Positions 58,213 to 64,000 of a stretch of 64,000 bases of DNA are shown one piece after another (the first letter of the stretch is position 1; the number at the start of each line of letters is the position of its first letter). The position numbers and the translations under genes were made by a program. The notes below the pieces were generated by a model. That model ran no database searches and was not told where the DNA came from. It worked only from the letters and a program-made list of their open reading frames with translations. Source of the stretch: DASVBE01 sp963770375 (GTDB taxonomy: Bacteria; Actinomycetota; Actinomycetes; Streptosporangiales; Streptosporangiaceae); assembly GCA_963770375.1 (NCBI GenBank), contig CAVYPM010000009.1:186001-250000 (forward strand), in the 5' to 3' direction.

Positions 58213-59025
58213 ATGAGCGCGGAGACCAGCCAGCCGGGACCGCCGGCCGCGGTGATCACCGGGGCCGGGACCGGCATCGGCGCGGCGGTGGCCAGGCGGC
58301 TGGCGGCCGGCGGCACGCCGGTCGTGCTCACCGGGCGGCGGCCCCAGCCGCTCCGCGACGTCGCCGCGGACCTGGGCGACGCGGCGCTGGTCGTGCCCGG
58401 CGACGCCGGGTCAGCCGCGGACATGACCCGGGTGGTGCAGGCCGCCATCGCGCGGTTCGGCGGGATCGGCGTGCTGGTCGCCAACGCGGGCGGGGCCGGG
58501 GCGGGCACCGCGGCCGGCGTGGACGACGCCGCCTGGGCGCAGGCCCTCCACGTCAACCTGACCACCTGCCTGGTGGCCGCCCGCGCGTGCCTGCCCGAGC
58601 TGATCCGCAGCAAAGGCGCCATCGTCGTGGTCTCCTCCATCGCGGGCCTGGCCGCCTCGCCGGAGTCGGTCGGCTACGTCACCGCCAAGCACGGGATGAT
58701 CGGCCTGGCCCGGTCGATGGCCAGGGACTTCGGCCCGCAGGGGGTAAGGGTCAACACGGTCTGCCCGGGCTGGGTGCGCACGCCGATGGCGGACGAGGAG
58801 ATGGACCAGCTGGCCAGCCTGCGCGGGCTGGCCAGCCGGGACGACGCCTACGCGCTGGCCACCTCGCAGGTGCCGCTGCGCCGCCCGGCCGACGCCGCCG
58901 AGGTGGCCGAGGTGATCGCGTTCCTGGCTAGCCCGCAGGCCTCCGCGGTGACCGGCGCGGTGCTCACGGCCGACTGCGGGGCCACCGCGGTGGACCTGCC
59001 CACGGTCGCCTACGACGTGCCCTGA
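58213..59025 (+). CDS. SDR family oxidoreductase (classical, FabG-like)
   Basis: A 270-residue short-chain dehydrogenase. The cofactor motif is AVITGAGTGIGAAVARRLAA, followed by ANAGGAGAG, the catalytic serine in VVVSSIAGLAASPE and Tyr-Lys in VGYVTAKHGMIGLARSMARD. The C-terminal VAEVIAFLASPQASAVTGAV, LTADCGATAV is typical of the group. It reduces or oxidises a secondary alcohol/ketone of unknown nature using NAD(P). agggagga precedes the ATG at 58213. A MarR gene follows 53 bases downstream on the same strand. Confidence 0.92.
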   Translation: MSAETSQPGPPAAVITGAGTGIGAAVARRLAAGGTPVVLTGRRPQPLRDVAADLGDAALVVPGDAGSAADMTRVVQAAIARFGGIGVLVANAGGAGAGTAAGVDDAAWAQALHVNLTTCLVAARACLPELIRSKGAIVVVSSIAGLAASPESVGYVTAKHGMIGLARSMARDFGPQGVRVNTVCPGWVRTPMADEEMDQLASLRGLASRDDAYALATSQVPLRRPADAAEVAEVIAFLASPQASAVTGAVLTADCGATAVDLPTVAYDVP

Positions 59026-59078
59026 TCTGGCACGATCTCGCCACTGCGCCCCGCGGCCCGGCCACGTACCATCAAGCC

Positions 59079-59603
59079 ATGTCCCGTCGCCTGGCCGCTG
59101 GCACCGAGCGCGACCTCGTCCAGGCCGAGCGCGACATCCGCGGCCGGGTCGGCGACCAGCCGCTGGACTTCGCCGCGATGGCCGCGGTGTCCAACATCTA
59201 CCGCGCGGCCAACGTCGTGCGGAACCACATGGAACGGCAGGTGCTGGTCGACGAGGACCTGTCCTGGGCCGCGTTCACCGTGCTGTTCGTGCTGTGGATC
59301 TGGGGCGACCAGCAGACCAGGCACCTGGCCGAGGAGGCCGGGGTGACCAAGGGCACGCTGACCGGCGTGCTGAAGACCCTGGAGAAGCGCGGGCTGGCCC
59401 GGCGCCGGGCGCACGACGGCGACGGCCGGCTGGTGCTGGTCAGCCTGGAACCCAAGGGCCTGGCCGTGATCGAGCGGCTGTTCCCGGCCTTCAACGAGGG
59501 CGAGGCCCGGGTCAGCAGCGGCCTGACCGAGGACGAGAAGAACCAGCTCGCCTCGCTGCTCCGCAAGATCATCCGCTCGGCCGAAGCGAGCGCAGCGAGC
59601 TAA
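59079..59603 (+). CDS. MarR family transcriptional regulator
   Basis: A 174-residue regulator: DEDLSWAAFTVLFVLWIWGD, QQTRHLAEEAGVTKGTLTGV, LKTLEKRGLARRRAHDGDGR and LVLVSLEPKGLAVIERLFPA form the winged helix and wing. The C-terminal dimer helix reads LTEDEKNQLASLLRKIIRSA. It follows an SDR and faces the glutamine amidotransferase gene. It could control the P450/permease/glutamine-synthetase genes beyond, as the only regulator in this end of the window, but no shared operator was proven. Confidence 0.92.
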   Translation: MSRRLAAGTERDLVQAERDIRGRVGDQPLDFAAMAAVSNIYRAANVVRNHMERQVLVDEDLSWAAFTVLFVLWIWGDQQTRHLAEEAGVTKGTLTGVLKTLEKRGLARRRAHDGDGRLVLVSLEPKGLAVIERLFPAFNEGEARVSSGLTEDEKNQLASLLRKIIRSAEASAAS

Positions 59604-59637
59604 GCCAGCCCGCGCCACCGGGCCGCCGCCGCCGGCT

Positions 59638-60324
59638 CTAGCTTTCCCGCCCCGTGTCCGCGATCAGCACCGCGGCCGCGACCAGCGCGTCCGCCCGCTC
59701 CCGCGACGCAGCCTCCTGGGCGAAGGTCTCGGCCAGCAGGGCGTCCGGGTCGTGGCCTTCCTTGAGCGCCTCGGTCCGCCCGCCGGCCTCCAGCCACAGC
59801 GAAAGCTGGGCGCCGTCCACCTCGGGGTGGAACTGCACGGCCAGGTGCCGTCCCAGCGCGAAGGCCTGGACGCCGATCTCGTTGCGGGCCAGGACCCGCG
59901 CGGACGAAGGCGGCAGCGACCGGTCGCCGTGGAACTCCAGCCACGGCCCCGCCGGGACCAGGGCCGGGTCCGCGGTGTCGACCATGGTCCAGCCGATCTC
60001 CTTGCGGGCCGCGGCCTCGACCCGCCCGCCGAACGCCGCGGCCAGCGCCTGCGCGCCGAAGCAGACGCCCAGCACCGGCACCCCGGCCGCGTCGGCCGCG
60101 CGGAGCCAGTCCAGTTCCGCGTCGATCCAGCCCCTGTTCTGCCCCTCGTCGTACACCGAGCAGGTGGCCCCGAGAAGGATCACGTGGTCCAGGCCGTCGA
60201 GCGGCGGCAGCGGGTCAGGCTTGGGGAACAGGTGCACGCTGAGCGTGGCCCCGCGGGCCTCGAACGCCTCCGCGAGGAACCCCGCCGAGTCCTCCTCGTG
60301 ATGCCGGATAACTGCGACTCGCAT
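59638..60324 (-). CDS. Class I glutamine amidotransferase-like protein (gamma-glutamyl hydrolase type suspected)
   Basis: A 228-residue GATase domain protein. The nucleophile is Cys88 in PVLGVCFGAQALAAAFGG; the His-Glu pair is His166 and Glu168 in LAVQFHPEVDG. The order matches stand-alone class I amidotransferases such as the GuaA-like and PuuD-like groups. Given a glutamine-synthetase-family gene and an amino acid permease close by, hydrolysis of gamma-glutamyl amides is attractive. It lies divergent from the P450 gene with a long palindrome between. The exact substrate is inferred only from context. Confidence 0.85.
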   Translation of the reverse strand: MRVAVIRHHEEDSAGFLAEAFEARGATLSVHLFPKPDPLPPLDGLDHVILLGATCSVYDEGQNRGWIDAELDWLRAADAAGVPVLGVCFGAQALAAAFGGRVEAAARKEIGWTMVDTADPALVPAGPWLEFHGDRSLPPSSARVLARNEIGVQAFALGRHLAVQFHPEVDGAQLSLWLEAGGRTEALKEGHDPDALLAETFAQEAASRERADALVAAAVLIADTGRES

Positions 60325-60372
60325 GAACCACCCTCCGCTGTCCCCAGGCCGCCCGCGCTCCGCCTCGAATCT

Positions 60373-60422
60373 GATCGATGTGCCATCGCACGGGTTCTAT
60401 ACCTAGCAATGTCACATCGATC
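60373..60422. repeat. Dispersed palindrome, copy F
   Basis: GATCGATGTG (60373-60382) pairs with CACATCGATC (60413-60422); the stem continues with mismatches through CCATCGC / GCAATGT. The centre reads ACGGGTTCTATACCTA. It sits between divergent starts (amidotransferase and P450) and so resembles copies D and E in placement. Confidence 0.8.
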
Positions 60423-60489
60423 GGAATTCCGCCCGGGACCGGCCCCGGGCCCGGGCCCGCGCCGCGCCAGACCATTGCCAGCGCAGCTC

Positions 60490-60503
60490 GTTTGGTGCCA
60501 AAC
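60490..60503. promoter_or_regulatory. Palindrome immediately before the P450 start
   Basis: GTTTGG-TG-CCAAAC lies 8 bases ahead of the P450 ATG, followed by TAACT. The same TTTGG...CCAA theme with TAACT is found before the acyl-CoA dehydrogenase (13285-13312). It could be an operator; its position would block ribosome or polymerase entry. Confidence 0.5.
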
Positions 60504-60511
60504 TAACTGCC

Positions 60512-61758
60512 ATGACCGGTCCTGTCGATCTCAACGATCTTGATCTGTGGGCCCGGGCCGTGCCGTATGCGGAGTTTGCCCGCCTGCGCCGCGAGGAACC
60601 GGTGTCCTGGCACGACGAGCCCGCGCCGAACTCCGGGTTCTGGTCGGTCAGCCGGTACGCGGACATCGTCGCCGCCAGCCGCGACACCGCCACGTACTCC
60701 TCGGCCCGCGGCGTCTCGTTCGAGGAGCCGACCGACGAGGACATGGCGGCCCGCCGCACGATCATCGACACCGACCCACCCGACCACACCAAGCTCCGCA
60801 AGATCCTTTCCGGCAGTTTCTCCCAGCGGGCCGTCGCCGTCTACCAGCACTTTGTCGAGGGCCTGACCGAGGAGGTCCTGGACCGGGCGCTGCGGCACGA
60901 CGAGTTCGACTTCGTCGACGCGATCGCCAAGGAGGTCCCGATCCGGGTTCTCGCCCGGATCATGGGCCTGCCCGGGTCCGAGCTCGACCGGTTCATCGAC
61001 CTGGGCGACCGGCTGATCGCCAACACCGACCCGGCCGTCACCGACGTGGTCTGGGGCCGGGACGACACCGACGCCTACCGGCTGTACCCGTTCCGCAGCC
61101 CGTACGGCAAGCAGCTGTGGGACCTGGGCCGCGAGGTCGTCAAGGACAAGCTCCGCGAGCCCGGCGACGACCTGCTGTCCACCCTGCTGGCCGCGGAGGT
61201 CGACGGGGACCGGCTGACCGAGACCGACCTGGACAACTTCTTCTCCATCATGGTCATCGCCGGCAACGAGACCACCAGGATCGCCATCGCCCAGGGCGTG
61301 CTCGCGTTCATCGAGCACCAGGACCAGTGGGACCCGCCTGGCAGAAGACCCCGACGGCAGGGCCGGAACGGCCGCCGACGAGGTCATCCGCTGGACCTGC
61401 CCCACCCACTTCATGCGGCGCACCGCCACCAGGGACACCGAGCTCGGCGGCGCCCGCATCAAAGAAGGCGACAAGGTCATCCTCTGGTACGTCTCCGGCA
61501 ACCGGGACGGGACCGAGTTCCCGGATCCGGACACGTTCGACGTCGGCCGGGCCCCGAACCGGCACCTCAGCTTCGGCCGCGGCGGCCCGCACCTGTGCCT
61601 GGGCGTGCACCTGGCCAAGCTGGAAGTCAGCATCGTGCTCGCCGCGCTCGCCCGCCGGGTGGCCAGGTTCGAGCCTGGCCGGCCCGCCGCAGCGGATCCG
61701 TTCCAACTTCACCAACGGGCTGCGCGAGCTGCCCGTCCGCATCACGCGCACCGCATAA
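60512..61758 (+). pseudogene. Cytochrome P450 (CYP124/125/142-like), two frameshifts
   Basis: A P450 of about 415 residues spread over three frames. Frame one gives FWSVSRYADIVAASRDTATY, IIDTDPPDHTKLRKILSGSF and the I-helix VIAGNETTRIAIAQG up to about 61333. One surplus C at 61333-61335 shifts to the frame with the K-helix region, FMRRTATRDTELGGARIKEG and the heme-binding loop LSFGRGGPHLCLGVHLAKLE. A second surplus C near 61674 shifts to the last frame ending NFTNGLRELPVRITRTA. All functional motifs are intact once both are removed, so the gene is recent decay or misassembled. Relatives hydroxylate steroids or fatty acids. Confidence 0.88.
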
Positions 61759-61793
61759 CCGAGGCTGTAACGAAGCAGCACAGGGAGGGCTCG

Positions 61794-63257
61794 ATGGCGG
61801 GTTCCCGTAAGGCGTACGAGCGCCTGGGCGCGAAGGTCCTCTCGCTGCCCGATGTCGTCGCCCAGTCGGTCGGGTTCATGGGGCCGGTGTTCTCCTCGGC
61901 CTTCGTGATCCCGCTGGTCATCGGCGTGGCCAGCGCGTCCGGCCGGGGCGGCGGGATCGCCACCCCGCTGTCCGTGCTGATCGCCGCGGTCGGCGTGTTC
62001 GCGCTGGGCTGGATCGTGTCCCGGTACGCCAAGGAGATCCACTCCGCCGGCAGCCTGTACGACTACGTCAGCCGCGGCCTCGGCGAGCGGATCGGCACCG
62101 CGGCCGGCTGGCTCTACTACGCCGGGGTGACCGTCCTGCTCACCGGCCTGCTGCTGCTCATCGGCGGCTACATCCAGGGCACGCTCCAGTCGGAGTTCAA
62201 GATCAACCCGCTGCCCTCGTGGGCCTGGACGCTGATCCTGATCGCCCTGATCGGCGCGATCCTTTATTACGGAGTACGGCTGTCCACCCGCAGCCAGCTT
62301 GCCCTCGCGCTGATCTCCATCGTGGTGGTCGGCATCTTCTTCATCGTGGTGATCGTCAAGCTCGGCTCGGACAACAGCCTCAAGCCGTTCAACCCGTCGT
62401 CCGCCGCGGACGGCTGGTCCGGCATCTTCTTCGGCGTGCTGTACGGCGTGCTGCTGTTCGTCGGCTTCGAGACCGCGGCCAACCTGGCCGAGGAGACCAA
62501 GAACCCCAAGCGCGAGATCCCGGTCGCCGTGCTCACCACGGCCGGCATCGCCACCGTGTTCTTCGTGCTGGCCGCCTACGTCGAGGTCGCCGGCTTCCAC
62601 TACGACCTCAAGACGATCGCCCAGGCGGCCGGAGCCCCGCTGTTCGCGCTCGGCGCCCCGGAAAGCGCGGGCGGCTACGGCGGCGTGTGGATCAACCGGG
62701 TGCTCGAGCTCGTCGTGCTGTTCGACATGATCGCGGTGGCCATTGGCTGCGCGGTGGCCTCGTCCCGCGGCGTGTTCGCCATGGCCAGGGACCGGCGGCT
62801 GCCGGCCTCGCTGGCCGTGGTGTCGAAGAAGCACAGCACGCCGTTCGGCGCGACGGTCTTCGTGATCGTGGCGTCGCTGGCCACGCTGGCCGTCAACCAG
62901 TGGACCAACCTGTTCGCGCTGCCCGGCCTGCCGCACTACTTCGCGCTGTTCGCGTGGGGCTCCACGTTCGGCGGCTTCGCGCTGGTAGTCGTGTACCTGC
63001 TGATGTGCGTCGGCTCGCTGCGCAGCTTCGCCGCCGCGCCCGGCCGGGGCGCCCTGGTGGTGGCCGCGCTGATCGGCATCGTGATCACGGCCGGCGCCAT
63101 CTTCGCGTCGTTCTACAAGGTCCAGAAGCCCACGATCTGGGCCCCGTGGGCGGCGGTCGGGCTGTTCGTGGTGGGGCTGCTGATCACCCTGGTGCTGCCC
63201 GGCCGGCAGGCAGCCCGCCGCGAACTGGCTGACCTGGGCTCGAAGAGCACGGCATAA
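61794..63257 (+). CDS. APC family amino acid/polyamine permease
   Basis: A 487-residue transporter with about twelve membrane helices. The first segment DVVAQSVGFMGPVFSSAFVI contains the discontinuous helix typical of APC carriers; GFETAANLAEETKNPKREIP is the strongly conserved cytoplasmic loop after helix 6; GVFAMARDRRLP and KKHSTPFGATVFVIVASLAT follow helix 8. Substrates are likely amino acids or amines. The ATG at 61794 has gggaggg. It lies 35 bases after the P450 and converges with the glutamine-synthetase-family gene (16-base gap). Confidence 0.93.
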   Translation: MAGSRKAYERLGAKVLSLPDVVAQSVGFMGPVFSSAFVIPLVIGVASASGRGGGIATPLSVLIAAVGVFALGWIVSRYAKEIHSAGSLYDYVSRGLGERIGTAAGWLYYAGVTVLLTGLLLLIGGYIQGTLQSEFKINPLPSWAWTLILIALIGAILYYGVRLSTRSQLALALISIVVVGIFFIVVIVKLGSDNSLKPFNPSSAADGWSGIFFGVLYGVLLFVGFETAANLAEETKNPKREIPVAVLTTAGIATVFFVLAAYVEVAGFHYDLKTIAQAAGAPLFALGAPESAGGYGGVWINRVLELVVLFDMIAVAIGCAVASSRGVFAMARDRRLPASLAVVSKKHSTPFGATVFVIVASLATLAVNQWTNLFALPGLPHYFALFAWGSTFGGFALVVVYLLMCVGSLRSFAAAPGRGALVVAALIGIVITAGAIFASFYKVQKPTIWAPWAAVGLFVVGLLITLVLPGRQAARRELADLGSKSTA

Positions 63258-63273
63258 CCATGCGTAATCCTCA

Positions 63274-64000
63274 CTACAAGTGATACGCGTACTCGCGGAA
63301 CTCCCAGTCGGTGACGAATCGCTCGAAGCGCTCTATTTCGTTGCGCTTGTAGGCCAGGAACGAGGCGACGAAGTACTCGCCAAGGACGCCGGCCAGGTCG
63401 GTGTCCGCGGCGAGGGCGTCCAGCGCGTCGCCGAGGCGCTGCGGCAGCAGCGCGGCCCGCTCCGGGTCGTAGCCGTAGCCCTCGAGCTTGGCGGGCGGCT
63501 CGGTCTTGTCGCGCAGGCCCAGGTAGACCGCGGCGCCGACGGCGGCCATGGCCAGGTACGGGTTGGCCGTGGCGTCGCCGAGCCGGACCTCCATCCGGGC
63601 GCCGGGCCCGCGCTCCGGCGGGATCCTGACCATCGCGCTGCGGTTGTCCAGCCCCCAGTCGATCAGCCAGGGCGCGAGCGTGTCCGGGCCGAACCGCTTG
63701 TAGGAGTTGATCGTCGGGTTCAGCAGCGCGCTCAGCGCCGGGGCGTGGGCGAGCACGCCGCCGATCGCGTGCCGCCCCGCGTCCGACAGGCCGTCGGGCC
63801 CGTCCGGGTCGCCGAAGACGTTGCGGCCGCGTGCGTCGTTCACCGACACGTGCACGTGGAAGCCGGACCCGCCCTCGTCGTTGAACGGCTTGGCCATGAA
63901 CGTGGCCAGCAGGCCGCGGTGCCGGGCGATCTCCTGGACCGCGGACTTGAGCCGGAACGACCGGTCGGCCGCGTCGACGAGGTCCGAGTGCCCCAGGTTG
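63274..64000 (-). CDS. Glutamine synthetase family protein, C-terminal part (cut by window edge)
   Basis: The last 241 residues of a glutamine-synthetase-fold ligase; the N-terminal part is beyond the window. Active-site pieces: MAKPFNDEGGSGFHVHVSVN (metal and glutamate binding), NPTINSYKRFGPDTLAPWLI, NRSAMVRIPPERGPGARMEV and LGDATANPYLAMAA. These match the class that includes gamma-glutamyl-polyamine, -ethanolamine and -anilide ligases as well as extra GlnA copies in actinomycetes. The adenylylation tyrosine segment of true GlnA is not seen. The stop is TAG at 63274. With a permease and an amidotransferase near, amine assimilation is likely. Confidence 0.88.
   Translation of the reverse strand, partial: NLGHSDLVDAADRSFRLKSAVQEIARHRGLLATFMAKPFNDEGGSGFHVHVSVNDARGRNVFGDPDGPDGLSDAGRHAIGGVLAHAPALSALLNPTINSYKRFGPDTLAPWLIDWGLDNRSAMVRIPPERGPGARMEVRLGDATANPYLAMAAVGAAVYLGLRDKTEPPAKLEGYGYDPERAALLPQRLGDALDALAADTDLAGVLGEYFVASFLAYKRNEIERFERFVTDWEFREYAYHL

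Noticed and set aside
1..64000. CRISPR array, prophage, integrase or transposase
   Set aside because: No spaced identical repeats of the right size and no phage, integrase or transposase proteins were seen on either strand.
1..64000. tRNA or rRNA genes
   Set aside because: Intergenic spaces were read for cloverleaf-type sequence (GGTTCGAATCC-like arms) and none was found; no rRNA sequence is present.

Overview
The window is about 72% GC by eye and densely coded. It carries WhiB, several TetR and MarR regulators, GTG/TTG starts and many ATGA-type gene overlaps, which points to a chromosomal segment of a high-GC actinomycete (Streptomyces/Streptosporangiales-like; the genus cannot be fixed from the sequence alone). 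No tRNA, rRNA, CRISPR array, transposase or phage gene was seen. Both edges cut genes: an epimerase-type SDR on the left and a glutamine-synthetase-family gene on the right.

Layout. 1-6 kb: divergent SDR/TetR pair with a duplicated operator, a threonine aldolase, a complete NaeI-type restriction-modification pair (m5C methylase then NaeI-like nuclease) whose 3' end contains an array of DnaA-box-like 9-mers, and a DUF3500 gene. 6-13 kb: Lrp regulator facing an EamA exporter broken by a 13-bp tandem repeat, an aldo/keto reductase, a hydantoinase-like amidohydrolase, a universal stress protein and an acyl-CoA ligase. 13-21 kb: acyl-CoA dehydrogenase, FnIII membrane protein with an unknown partner, a DJ-1-like protein lacking its nucleophile, dienelactone hydrolase, CorA, WhiB and a DUF4232 secreted protein. 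21-28 kb: one-carbon pair (cyclodeaminase/cyclohydrolase-like protein plus FolD) separated by a partial gene duplication, ArsR/SRPBCC-YCII pair, MaoC, lysA, exonuclease III, and a phosphotransferase. 28-39 kb: mostly hypothetical or regulatory genes, including a decapitated histidine kinase next to an intact response regulator, an adenylate cyclase and an isoaspartyl-methyltransferase-like protein. 39-49 kb: TetR/MBL operon, a hydrolase/PIG-L read-through fusion, and a polyester/fatty-acid run (acyl-CoA synthetase, PhaC-like synthase, depolymerase-like hydrolase, acyl-CoA dehydrogenase). 48-56 kb: carboxylesterase, a divergent cold-shock protein/DEAD helicase pair, a second lysA-like gene, and a MarR-controlled membrane protein. 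56-64 kb: cupin, quinone oxidoreductase, SDR, MarR, class I glutamine amidotransferase, frameshifted P450, APC permease and the glutamine-synthetase-family gene; the last set resembles a gamma-glutamylated amine utilisation cluster.

Three window-wide patterns stand out. Six long, related palindromes (core GATGTGCCATCGC and variants) are scattered in intergenic regions of every orientation type. Six genes carry a reading-frame break, seven breaks in all; most are single-base slips in short G/C runs, so either assembly indels or real decay must be sorted out. Several enzymes have lost or changed a key residue or part (FolD Lys to Ile, DJ-1 Cys to Gly, histidine kinase without its H-box), next to genes that could compensate or that look orphaned.
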